Translations under genes and position numbers: made by a program | NCBI GenBank assembly: GCA_007571275.1 | Contig: RKRS01000130.1 | Location: forward strand, 1-12,834 | Origin: Dehalococcoidia bacterium | GTDB taxonomy: Bacteria; Chloroflexota; Dehalococcoidia; Bin125 | Direction: 5' to 3' | DNA: 12,834 nt | In this document: positions 1 through 6,807 of the stretch, piece after piece | How the letters are laid out: every line of letters begins with the position of its first letter | How positions within the stretch are numbered: position 1 is the first letter of the stretch | The notes under the pieces: model-generated | Told to the model about the DNA's origin: nothing | The model's input: only the letters and a program-made list of their open reading frames with translations | The model's database searches: none

Positions 1-447
1 AATCACGAGGGCCTGTTTGCGCAGCTGGCGGGCTCGCTTGGGCCTGGCGGCCAGCTGGCCGTCCAGAGGCCGGCCAACTTCGATCATCCATCGCGTGCGC
101 TGGCGCACGGGGTGGGGCGGGATCCGCAGCATGCGGCCGCGCTGGGCGGCTTCGTCCGCCGAGATCCGCTGCAGCCGGTTGAATGGTACGCCGAGCAGTT
201 CGCGCGGCTCGGGTTCGTCGAGCAGCAGGTGCGTCAGCAGGTGTATCTGCATCGGCTGGCCAACCGCGAGGAAGTGGTCGAGTGGGTCAAGGGAACGCTG
301 CTGACCGACTATCGCAAGCGGCTCGGCGCGGCGGCGTATGAGGCGTATCTGGGCGATTACCGCGAACGGCTACGGGCGACATTACCCGATGAGCGTCCCT
401 TCCTCTACACCTTCAAGCGCGTCCTCCTCTGGGGTCGAATGGGCTGA
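1..447 (+). CDS. tam: Trans-aconitate 2-methyltransferase-like SAM methyltransferase, C-terminal part (5' end outside window)
   Basis: Only the last 148 codons are present. The reading frame is open from base 1 and ends at TGA 445-447. The family transfers a methyl group from S-adenosylmethionine to a carboxylate of trans-aconitate, a by-product that inhibits aconitase. Visible features are the strand-turn GPGGQLAVQ, which is the end of the Rossmann-like methyltransferase fold, followed by a C-terminal helical part with VVEWVKGT and a DYRERL stretch. These match my memory of the E. coli Tam C-terminus (IVEWVKGT, then a DY..R segment). The SAM-binding motif itself lies off the window, so the catalytic half cannot be checked. 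The gene faces the DNA methyltransferase gene tail-to-tail with a gap of about 32 bp and no convincing terminator. Tam is the best fit; a related small-molecule methyltransferase is possible. Confidence 0.8.
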   Translation, partial: NHEGLFAQLAGSLGPGGQLAVQRPANFDHPSRALAHGVGRDPQHAAALGGFVRRDPLQPVEWYAEQFARLGFVEQQVRQQVYLHRLANREEVVEWVKGTLLTDYRKRLGAAAYEAYLGDYRERLRATLPDERPFLYTFKRVLLWGRMG

Positions 448-479
448 CGAATCGTCCCTGATCTGCCCTGGCGGGGCGC

Positions 480-1790
480 TCAATCCTCCACTTCACGTAA
501 GCGAACGCGCAGATAGTTCATATCCCGATTCCCTTTTGTCCGATTACACCAACCGCAGAGGAGCTGAAGATTGTCGTCGCTATGCCGACCGCCTTTGGAG
601 CGCGGCGTGATGTGATCCAGTTCGAGGTTACGCATCCGAAATTGGTCACCACAGCCCACGCACTTCCCGTCCTGGACGTCATACAGAGTTTCGCGGATAT
701 CGGGACTGACGCCTGCCGAAGCCTGATCCGTTCTGATTGGGTGATCAACGCGATGATGGCCGCGGAAGAGGCCAACCCCGGGTGTTTCGGTCATTCGTCG
801 ATTGACCAGGTCCCAGGCCAGATTTGAGATATCAATACCGATCCACTGGCGTTCGAGTTTCTCGGCGGCGATACACGCAGTAGCGCAACCGCAGAACGGA
901 TCAAGAACGACATCGCCAGCGTTGGTCGACGCTTCGATGATGCGCTCCAGGAGCACCAGAGGTTTCTGCGTGGGGTAGCCAACCGACTCCTTGTAACGGG
1001 GATTGTTACGAACTTCGGGAATATCGGTCCAGACGGATCGAACCAGTGACGGGTTCACTTCGAAGGCGACATCATCGTCTCGCGGCTCACGTCCGAACGT
1101 ACGCAGAACGCGCCGGCGACTACGCGCCTCCTCAGCTCGCTCGTGTTTGATCGAGCCATATAGCACCGTCCTGCCATCATCCTCCAGATACCGACCCCAT
1201 CGGCTCAACATCTGTTCGGAGATATCTACTTCACGCGGCTGGTGGAAAGTCCATTGGCTCCCTCGGCTATAGAACAACAGCGTGTCATGCTTGCGCGGGT
1301 ACACGTTCCTTGCGCCGGTCAGTGCGCCGCCCCGATAGTGCCAAATCACCTCGTTGCGAAAGCAGTGCGGACCAAAGATGGTGTCAAGTAATGACTTGAG
1401 ATAATGGCTGGCTGTTGGATCACAATGCAGATACAGCGAGCCGGTCTGCTTCAGGACTCGATGCATTTCGAACAGTCGGACGCATATAAAGGTCAGATAG
1501 GCCTGCATCGATCCACCGTACGCACGCCCGGCGGCGGTCACGACCGCCCAGACCGCAGGATCGGATGCCTCGATCTGGTCAACCCACTCGGCCTTCATAT
1601 CGTCGAGCGCCCACACGTCGTCGAAGACGGCGCCAGCGGCGCTGGAATCCAGCGGCGCCTGCCACTGCCTGCCGGGGTTAAAGGGTGGATCGAGGTAGAT
1701 CAGGTCGATGCACTCGCTGTTGATGCCGCGCAGAACGTCGAGATTGTCGTTTGTGAAGACCGTGCGGTTATCGACGTTGAGCTCCGCCAT
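480..1790 (-). CDS. DNA methyltransferase (N6-adenine/N4-cytosine, beta-type motif order) fused to a C-terminal HNH nuclease domain
   Basis: A 436-residue protein that should methylate an exocyclic amino group in DNA using S-adenosylmethionine. The catalytic motif IV is LDPPF at residues 33-37. The SAM-binding motif I comes late, as VLDPFCGCATA at 295-305 followed by WIGIDIS near 316-322. This IV-then-I order is that of beta-class amino-methyltransferases; residues 150-270 would hold the target-recognition region, and GYPTQKP at 271-277 is typical of the family. The C-terminus carries a zinc-binding HNH domain: C377-x2-C380, D392-H393, N407, then C412-x2-C415-N416. All key residues are intact. 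Start ATG 1788-1790 is preceded by GGGGAG at 1798-1803, 7 nt away. No separate restriction enzyme or specificity subunit is beside it. I recall similar methyltransferase-HNH proteins as scattered solitary genes in Chloroflexota and cyanobacteria. The codons look less GC-biased than those of the nuo genes, which may indicate transfer. Confidence 0.9.
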   Translation of the reverse strand: MAELNVDNRTVFTNDNLDVLRGINSECIDLIYLDPPFNPGRQWQAPLDSSAAGAVFDDVWALDDMKAEWVDQIEASDPAVWAVVTAAGRAYGGSMQAYLTFICVRLFEMHRVLKQTGSLYLHCDPTASHYLKSLLDTIFGPHCFRNEVIWHYRGGALTGARNVYPRKHDTLLFYSRGSQWTFHQPREVDISEQMLSRWGRYLEDDGRTVLYGSIKHERAEEARSRRRVLRTFGREPRDDDVAFEVNPSLVRSVWTDIPEVRNNPRYKESVGYPTQKPLVLLERIIEASTNAGDVVLDPFCGCATACIAAEKLERQWIGIDISNLAWDLVNRRMTETPGVGLFRGHHRVDHPIRTDQASAGVSPDIRETLYDVQDGKCVGCGDQFRMRNLELDHITPRSKGGRHSDDNLQLLCGWCNRTKGNRDMNYLRVRLREVED

Positions 1791-1942
1791 GTCAGATCTC
1801 CCCTGTTCACCAGATCATCGTACATGGGTTCGCTCTGCGGTCATGCGTGGCGATCCACGATCCGACCACTGATCCGATTCGGCTACCGTGGCTGCGGTCG
1901 AGACCTCGTGTATCCTGAGCAGGACGGTTGACAGGAGTGGTC
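1791..1942. promoter_or_regulatory. Divergent intergenic region between methyltransferase and nuoB, with GATCC direct repeats
   Basis: This 152-bp gap must hold the 5' signals of both flanking genes. GATCC occurs at 1852-1856, and GATCCGA occurs at 1859-1865 and 1871-1877, giving two perfect 7-mers spaced 12 bp start to start, about one helical turn. They could be an operator, but no factor is named by the sequence. TATCCT at 1911-1916 resembles a -10 box for nuoB, but no good -35 lies 16-18 bp upstream of it. The nuoB ribosome site AGGAG is at 1933-1937. Confidence 0.3.
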
Positions 1943-2650
1943 ATGGTTTCTCCGACGATTGACACTGGGGGCGCTCCGATTCCCCTGCTCGACCCCGTGA
2001 CCGATGTCGAGGAGGAACTGCGCTCGCAGCTACTGGTCTCCACGGTCGACAAGGTCTTCGGCTGGGCTCGGCGCTCATCGCTTTGGCCGGCGATGTTTGG
2101 CCTGGCCTGTTGCGCGATCGAGATGATCGCGACCGCCAACGCCCGTTACGACCTCGCCCGCTTCGGGGCCGAGGTCTTCCGCGCCTCGCCGCGCCAGGCC
2201 GACCTGATGATCGTGGCCGGCACGGTGACCTGGAAGATGGCGCCGCCGGTTCGGCGCATCTACCTGCAGATGGCCGAGCCCAAGTGGGTGATCTCGATGG
2301 GCTCCTGCTCAAACATCGGCGGCCCCTTCGCGCATGGCTACTCGACGCTGCCGGGCGTCAACAACGTTGTCCCCGTCGACGTCTACGTGCCCGGCTGCCC
2401 GCCGCGGCCGGAGTCGTTGCTCGCTGGTCTGATGTTGCTGCAACAGGTAATCGACGACGAACACGCGCATAACGGTCGCAAGCGACGTCCCGAGCCGACC
2501 GGCGACTTCACGCGGATGCTGCCCGAGGGCGACCCGATCCGGGCTGAGCTGGAATCGCTCTTCCCGCCGTTCCTGACCGCTGACGGACAACCCCGCGACA
2601 AGTGGACCGGCGCGCTCCCGCACGACGAAAACTTCTTCACCAGCCGCTAG
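1943..2650 (+). CDS. nuoB: NADH-quinone oxidoreductase subunit B (NuoB, carries cluster N2)
   Basis: NuoB is the peripheral-arm subunit of respiratory complex I that binds [4Fe-4S] cluster N2 and passes electrons to quinone at the NuoB/NuoD interface. All four N2 ligands are visible: the tandem C56-C57 in GLACCAIEM, C122 in MGSCSNIGG, and C152 in PGCPPRPE. The blocks SPRQADLMIVAGTV and KMAPP are also family hallmarks. The ATG at 1943 is chosen because AGGAG (1933-1937) sits 5 nt upstream; a TTG at 1928 is in frame but overlaps that site. The predicted 235 residues are longer than many NuoB proteins because of a tail of about 60 residues (from 175) rich in Asp, Glu and Pro, of unknown role. 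nuoI follows after 28 bp, so the two are probably co-transcribed. The NuoD partner that normally completes the quinone site is not in this window. Confidence 0.95.
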   Translation: MVSPTIDTGGAPIPLLDPVTDVEEELRSQLLVSTVDKVFGWARRSSLWPAMFGLACCAIEMIATANARYDLARFGAEVFRASPRQADLMIVAGTVTWKMAPPVRRIYLQMAEPKWVISMGSCSNIGGPFAHGYSTLPGVNNVVPVDVYVPGCPPRPESLLAGLMLLQQVIDDEHAHNGRKRRPEPTGDFTRMLPEGDPIRAELESLFPPFLTADGQPRDKWTGALPHDENFFTSR

Positions 2651-2678
2651 TCTGGACAGGCGCTAGAAAGAACGGACC

Positions 2679-3164
2679 ATGGTCTTCGGCAAAGGCATCG
2701 CCAAGGGACTGATGACCGTCGTCAAGCACGTGCGCAAGCCGGTCGTGACCGTCCAGTTCCCTGAGGAAGAGCGCGACATCCCGCCGCGCGCGCGCACCAA
2801 CCTGGTCTGGTTCGTGGAGCGTTGCACCGGCTGCTCGACCTGCGCCCAGAGCTGTCCCGACGGATGCATCCTGGTCGACACCGAACCGCGCGAGGATGGT
2901 TCGTTCCTCGTCAATCGCTATGAGATCGATTTCCGACTCTGCATGTACTGCGGACTCTGCACCGAGGCCTGTCCCTACGAGGCGATCCAGGTCGGCGGTT
3001 CGTATACCAACGTGGTCACGAACCCGAACAATCTGTACAAAGACAAGGACGACCTGATCGAGCTGGCCAACGAGTACCTGGAGCAACACGACTGGGTCTA
3101 TCCGAACGGCCAGAAGGCGGTGCAGCAAACCGTCCACCCGACCGAGCGTCGCCAGCATCACTAG
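2679..3164 (+). CDS. nuoI: NuoI-like 2x[4Fe-4S] ferredoxin subunit of complex I type
   Basis: A 161-residue protein with two classical ferredoxin motifs: C49-x2-C52-x2-C55-x3-C59-P and C88-x2-C91-x2-C94-x3-C98-P. They should bind clusters N6a and N6b and relay electrons from the NuoG side to NuoB. The N-terminus (GLMTVVKHV, then VVTVQFPEE near 22-30) matches the amphipathic start and the 'TxxYPEE' element of NuoI, and IDFRLCMYCGLCTEACP is the characteristic second half. An extra Cys63 lies just after the first motif. The ribosome site is weak (AGAAAG 2665-2670, 8 nt before ATG), so translation may depend partly on nuoB 28 bp upstream. The stop TAG (3162-3164) overlaps the stop of the convergent Uma2 gene. 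A two-cluster ferredoxin of another NuoI-like complex cannot be excluded, but the nuoB neighbour supports NuoI. Confidence 0.88.
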   Translation: MVFGKGIAKGLMTVVKHVRKPVVTVQFPEEERDIPPRARTNLVWFVERCTGCSTCAQSCPDGCILVDTEPREDGSFLVNRYEIDFRLCMYCGLCTEACPYEAIQVGGSYTNVVTNPNNLYKDKDDLIELANEYLEQHDWVYPNGQKAVQQTVHPTERRQHH

Positions 3165-3862
3165 GCATTGTCGTCGGAGATCTCAGCCAGCTCGTCTGCG
3201 AAGGTCCAGACTTCCGTCAGGTCAACAACCAAACCCGCCAACAGCGGTTCGCCAGACAGCGCGGCTGGGCGCCCGAGTGATTCGACTGCTTCATCAATCC
3301 GGTAAATCCAGACCCGGTACTCCAGAGGATCTACCAACCAGCCCGCCTCAACACCAAACTGTAGCCATTCCTCCATACGTTTCTGCTGTACCCGAAACGA
3401 ATCAGAGGACGAGCGAACTTCAATCACGAATGTCGGGCAGAGACTCCAGAAACCACGAGCAGGGCGATTTGTGCGTGGTGTCGCTTCGAGCAGGTCTCCA
3501 CTCACCCAGGACACGTCTGGCGCACGCGTTCGGTCTCCTAACTCAGGGTGTGTGAGTTTGTACGTGCCGTCTGAATCGCGCAGACGTCCACCACCTCCAG
3601 CTACACGCCAGTTGCCCAGCTGGCGATTCAGTTCGCTACCGATTTCCGCGCTGACTCCGCCTGCGATCATCGTCGCTTCCAGCTCAGCGTTCGGTCCGAT
3701 TTCGAATTTCCAACCGGGATTCAGGCGGTTGACCCGCTCCAGTTCTTCATCCGTAAGCGGCGAGAGCAACTGAATGCGCATGCAGACATCGCGCAGCGCT
3801 GACGGGCTGGGCGCTTGCGCGACGCTGGCTCTCGTTGATTCTGTGGCTTGAGGGGTGGTCAT
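3161..3862 (-). CDS. Uma2-family (DUF820) PD-(D/E)XK endonuclease-like protein
   Basis: A 233-residue protein of the Uma2 family. The family has a restriction-endonuclease fold, is greatly expanded in cyanobacteria and Chloroflexota, and has no well-established cellular role. Diagnostic segments are the N-terminal LTDEELERVNRLNPGW, which helps define the fold, APDVSWV (D116 as the likely metal-binding acid), FVIEVRSSSDS (E148 as the second acid), K161 in a helix, and GWLVDP near 174-179. The catalytic pattern therefore looks intact. ATG 3860-3862 is chosen because GGAG (3869-3872) is 6 nt upstream; the frame stays open much further but would run antisense into the nuoG-like gene. The gene lies between nuoI and the nuoG-like gene in the opposite orientation, as if inserted into that cluster, and its composition looks less GC-biased. 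An 11-bp stem hairpin lies just upstream of its start. Confidence 0.85.
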   Translation of the reverse strand: MTTPQATESTRASVAQAPSPSALRDVCMRIQLLSPLTDEELERVNRLNPGWKFEIGPNAELEATMIAGGVSAEIGSELNRQLGNWRVAGGGGRLRDSDGTYKLTHPELGDRTRAPDVSWVSGDLLEATPRTNRPARGFWSLCPTFVIEVRSSSDSFRVQQKRMEEWLQFGVEAGWLVDPLEYRVWIYRIDEAVESLGRPAALSGEPLLAGLVVDLTEVWTFADELAEISDDNA

Positions 3863-3879
3863 GGCCCTCTCCAGTGGCA

Positions 3880-3906
3880 GGATCGCACCCGAGACGGGAG
3901 CGATCC
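3880..3906. promoter_or_regulatory. Perfect hairpin / inverted repeat in the Uma2-nuoG divergent gap
   Basis: GGATCGC (3880-3886) pairs with GCGATCC (3900-3906). After one A/A mismatch, CCCG (3888-3891) pairs with CGGG (3895-3898) around an AGA loop, giving 11 base pairs in 27 nt. It lies 17 bp upstream of the Uma2 start codon and 133 bp upstream of the nuoG-like start. It could be an operator for the divergent pair or a structured leader of Uma2 mRNA. There is no T tract in either direction, so it does not look like a terminator. A smaller palindrome GGACG-TG-CGTCC lies at 3946-3957. Confidence 0.4.
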
Positions 3907-4039
3907 CCATTCGGACGGCGGCAGTGTACATAGGCGGGGTTACGGGGACGTGCGTCCGACGCCCTTGAGGGGGCTGGCTGTGTAGACCTGTTGGTAGACT
4001 GGCGGTGGCTCTGCGTATGCCCGCGATCGGGGAGGTTTC

Positions 4040-6622
4040 ATGGCGACGATCACCATCAATGGACGAGCGGTTGAGGCCGACGTCGGCGCGCCGCTCGTCG
4101 AGGTCATCAAGAATGCCGGCTTCCCGATCTCCAACCTCTGTTATCTCGATGGCCTGCCGCCCTACGCGGGCTGTCGCACCTGCGCGGTCGAGGTCGAAGG
4201 CATGCGTGGGCTGCCGCTGTCCTGCACGACCACGGTGATGGACGGCATGGTCGTGCGCACCGACACGCCGGCCGTGACCGAGATGCGTCAGGAAGTCTTG
4301 GCCGTGATTCTGGCCAACCACTCCGACCGCTGTCTGACCTGTCACCGTATCGAACACTGCCGCACCGGCGAGATCTGTCTGCGCGACAACGAGGTCACCC
4401 ATCGTTGCGTGACCTGCTCCAAGAACTATCGCTGTGAGCTGCAGACCACCTGCGACGCCGCCGACGTTGGCCGCGCCAACGTGGAACCGTACATCGACGA
4501 GGCGCGTACCTACTACCGCCACCAGCAGCCCGAGCCCGACCGCGCGAACCCGTTCTTCGAGTTCGATCCGCAGATGTGCATCATCTGCACGCGCTGCGTC
4601 CGCGCCTGTGATGATCTGCGTCACACAACGGCGATCACGCTCGCCGGGCGCGGGTTCTCAACACGGATCGCCTTCGGCGCCGGTGGGCAGATTGATGAGT
4701 CGAACTGCGATTTCTGCGGCGCCTGCGTCGATGTTTGCCCGACCGCGACGCTGATGGAAGCGCCGAACAAGTGGGTCGCCCGGCCGGATCGCTGGGTCAC
4801 GATGACCTGCACCGAGTGCTCAATGGGCTGCACGATCCAGATGGGCGTGCGCGACGGTCGCGGCGTGCAGGTTCGACCTGGCAACGGGAACGATGTCTCA
4901 CGCTCGCAGATCTGTGTGCGCGGGCGATTCGGTTACGACCAGACCAGGGACAAAGACCGGCTACGCGCCGCTACCATCGGTCGCGGCGAGGACGCCTTCC
5001 AGCAGGATGGCGACGCGGTCGTCGCACATGCCGCAGCAGCGCTGCGGGCAATCATCGACGAGCACGGTCCGTCGGCTGTGGGGATACTTGGCTCGGGCCA
5101 GCTCACGCTGGAGGAGCTGTATGCCCTGAAGACGCTCGCCGCCCGACTCGGCGTGGTCAACCTTGACTCCTCGCTTGGCGCGGTAACCGCAGCCATCGGC
5201 GATGCGCTGAACGACGCCTTTGGCTCCGAGCACCTGCCTTCGCGCCTGACTTCCGTCGAGTCAGCCGATCTGGTCGTGGCGATTGGCGACGACATCTCGG
5301 CTTCCAACAACGTGCTCGGGGTACGGATCAAGGACGCCGTCGCCAACAATGGCGGGGCGCTGGTCAGCATCTCCTCACGGCGCAATCCACTCGCCGACTA
5401 CGCCGTCGACGAAGCGCATGCGCTTCATCCCGCCGATGGCGATCTGGCGGGTGTCGCGCAGGCGCTCGCCACAGCAATCGTCAAGGACCTCGACGTTCGC
5501 ACTGGATTGTCGGACGTTGCCGGCCTTGCAGATGTTCGGGGCTCAGCTGAAGGTATCGATGCAGCCGCTGCGACCTTGCTGCGTCGACGCGGGGGTTCGG
5601 TCGCGATTATCGTCGCGCCATCACGGACCAACGCGGCGCAGGCGGGCGCGCAGGTACGCGCCGCCGCCAACCTGGCCATCGCGTTGGCCGGCCCAGCCGA
5701 TGCGCCGTCGGCGCTGCACGTCCTGTCGCCGGAGTCGAACTCGGTCGGTCTGCGCGACCTGGGCGTTGTCCCGGGCGAGGGCGGACTCAACGTCGCCGAG
5801 ATGCTCGAAGCTGCTCGCAACGGCAGTCTCAAGGCGTTGATCGTGGCTCGCGACAATCCGATGCTGCTCCATCCTGATCGGGCAGCCACGATCGCCGCGC
5901 TGGACAATCTGGATCTGCTGATCGTGATTGACGAAGTCGAGACGGAAACCGTCGCGCGAGCGACGCATGTCCTGCCCGACATCTCGTCCTTCGGCAAGGA
6001 TGGCCACATCACCAACGCCGACCGCCAGATTCTGCGCTTGCGCACGGCGACGACGGCGCAACGCAACGCGCAACCGCTCGAGCAATGGCTGGCCGGCCTT
6101 GCCGAGCAGCTGCCGGCTGCGGATGACGCTCCCGACCAGCCAACGTCTCCGCGTGAGGCGCGGCTCGCGTTGGCCGAACTCGACGGTCGCTATGCGTCGC
6201 TGGCGCAGCCTGGTCTGACGCAGACGCGAATGCCGATCAATGGCGCAGCGACGCAACAGTTCCTCAGTGTTCCTGATACCGGCGCAGCCAATGGTGAACG
6301 CTCCTTGACGCTGTTGACTGGCCGCGATCTCTACACCGACCGTCTCAGCGCCGCTCGCGGCGATCTGAACGCTGACCAGCTGCATCGATCAGACAGCGTG
6401 CAGATCAATCCGGCCGACGCGGCATCGCGCGGCATCGAAGCAGGGGCGAGCGTCAATCTGGCGGCGAATCAGACACAGATCGTTCTGCTGGCTGAGATCA
6501 CGGAGGATGTGCCGGCGGGCGCTGTCTGGGCGTCGGCGCTTCACGCTGGAGGCGCAGTCCAGGCGTTGCAATCTGTCAATGCCGAGCGACTGGCGTCCGT
6601 TGAGCTCAGCGCCGCCGACTAG
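4040..6622 (+). CDS. NuoG / formate dehydrogenase alpha-like iron-sulfur protein with molybdopterin oxidoreductase domain
   Basis: An 860-residue electron-transfer subunit. Domains in order: plant-type [2Fe-2S] ferredoxin (C34, C45, C48, C62); His-Cys3 cluster site (H94, C98, C101, C107); a second C-x2-C-x5-C motif (C123, C126, C132) with H121, C113 and C138 nearby; two [4Fe-4S] motifs (C180/C183/C186/C190 and C223/C226/C229/C233); the Fe4S4 motif of molybdopterin oxidoreductases (C257, C260, C264, C292); a long degenerate molybdopterin-type domain (about 300-700); and a C-terminal dinucleotide-binding-like domain (about 755-858). Where active formate dehydrogenases carry the Mo ligand Cys/SeCys, this protein has NLDSSLG (374-380), so catalysis at Mo seems lost, as in NuoG. 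GGAGG (4031-4035) precedes the ATG by 4 nt. It probably works with the nuoB-nuoI products as the complex I electron-input arm, though an FDH-like subunit of another complex is possible. NuoE/F are not adjacent. Confidence 0.85.
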   Translation: MATITINGRAVEADVGAPLVEVIKNAGFPISNLCYLDGLPPYAGCRTCAVEVEGMRGLPLSCTTTVMDGMVVRTDTPAVTEMRQEVLAVILANHSDRCLTCHRIEHCRTGEICLRDNEVTHRCVTCSKNYRCELQTTCDAADVGRANVEPYIDEARTYYRHQQPEPDRANPFFEFDPQMCIICTRCVRACDDLRHTTAITLAGRGFSTRIAFGAGGQIDESNCDFCGACVDVCPTATLMEAPNKWVARPDRWVTMTCTECSMGCTIQMGVRDGRGVQVRPGNGNDVSRSQICVRGRFGYDQTRDKDRLRAATIGRGEDAFQQDGDAVVAHAAAALRAIIDEHGPSAVGILGSGQLTLEELYALKTLAARLGVVNLDSSLGAVTAAIGDALNDAFGSEHLPSRLTSVESADLVVAIGDDISASNNVLGVRIKDAVANNGGALVSISSRRNPLADYAVDEAHALHPADGDLAGVAQALATAIVKDLDVRTGLSDVAGLADVRGSAEGIDAAAATLLRRRGGSVAIIVAPSRTNAAQAGAQVRAAANLAIALAGPADAPSALHVLSPESNSVGLRDLGVVPGEGGLNVAEMLEAARNGSLKALIVARDNPMLLHPDRAATIAALDNLDLLIVIDEVETETVARATHVLPDISSFGKDGHITNADRQILRLRTATTAQRNAQPLEQWLAGLAEQLPAADDAPDQPTSPREARLALAELDGRYASLAQPGLTQTRMPINGAATQQFLSVPDTGAANGERSLTLLTGRDLYTDRLSAARGDLNADQLHRSDSVQINPADAASRGIEAGASVNLAANQTQIVLLAEITEDVPAGAVWASALHAGGAVQALQSVNAERLASVELSAAD

Positions 6623-6625
6623 GGC

Positions 6626-6674
6626 AGCCCCCTCAGTCGCTCCGCGACAGCTCCCCCAGAGGGGGAGCTATTGG
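6626..6674 (+). repeat. REP/MITE-like hairpin repeat, copy 1 (49 bp)
   Basis: This 49-bp unit is identical to copy 2 at 6808-6856. It contains two adjacent hairpins: GTCGC-TCC-GCGAC (6636-6648) and AGCTCCCCC-AGA-GGGGGAGCT (6649-6669, 9-bp stem). CCCCCTC at 6628-6634 can alternatively pair with GAGGGGG at 6659-6665. It begins 4 bp after the stop of the nuoG-like gene, so it may also act as an mRNA 3'-end or stabilising structure, although no T run follows. From memory, similar 'CCCCCTCAGTCGCT' elements are dispersed in several bacterial genomes. Confidence 0.85.
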
Positions 6675-6741
6675 TCCTCGCCCCTGTCAGAGCGGTGATC
6701 ACAGCCGTATCTCCCCTGGGCGAGTTGACTGCCAGATCTGA

Positions 6742-6789
6742 GACTCCCCCCTCTGGGGGGGAGGAGATGCCACAGGCAGAGGGGGCTGC
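6742..6789 (-). repeat. REP/MITE-like hairpin repeat, inverted and diverged copy
   Basis: This is an inverted relative of the flanking 49-bp copies. The stem CTCCCCCC-TCT-GGGGGGGAG (6744-6763) corresponds to the large hairpin read from the other strand. TGCC-ACA-GGCA (6768-6777, ending at base 6778) replaces the small GTCGC hairpin. GAGGGGGCTGC (6779-6789) is an exact 11-bp complement of GCAGCCCCCTC at 6624-6634. Element ends are conserved while the inner hairpin has been swapped, which suggests two subfamilies of one element. The pairing with copy 1 could form a cruciform of about 165 bp. Confidence 0.75.
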
Positions 6790-6807
6790 ACCAGCAGCCG
6801 CACGGAG

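Noticed and set aside
1928..1933. TTGACA as a -35 box, or TTG 1928 as the nuoB start
   Set aside because: No -10 lies 16-18 bp downstream and transcription would begin inside nuoB. The TTG start would overlap the ribosome site that serves ATG 1943.
3863..4624. Upstream extension of the Uma2 frame to a start at 4624
   Set aside because: The extension is antisense to the ferredoxin-like start of the nuoG-like gene and has no domain. The ATG at 3862 has a good ribosome site and begins just before the known fold.
5621..6385. 254-codon minus-strand frame (also 2637-3161 and 5425-6066)
   Set aside because: These are shadow frames opposite the nuoG-like and nuoI genes, with no motif, and codon patterns explained by the sense strand.
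6623..6674. Copy 1 hairpin as a classical intrinsic terminator of the nuoG-like gene
   Set aside because: The stem is strong, but no T run follows and the same unit recurs as a repeat 182 bp later, so it is better described as a REP-like element.
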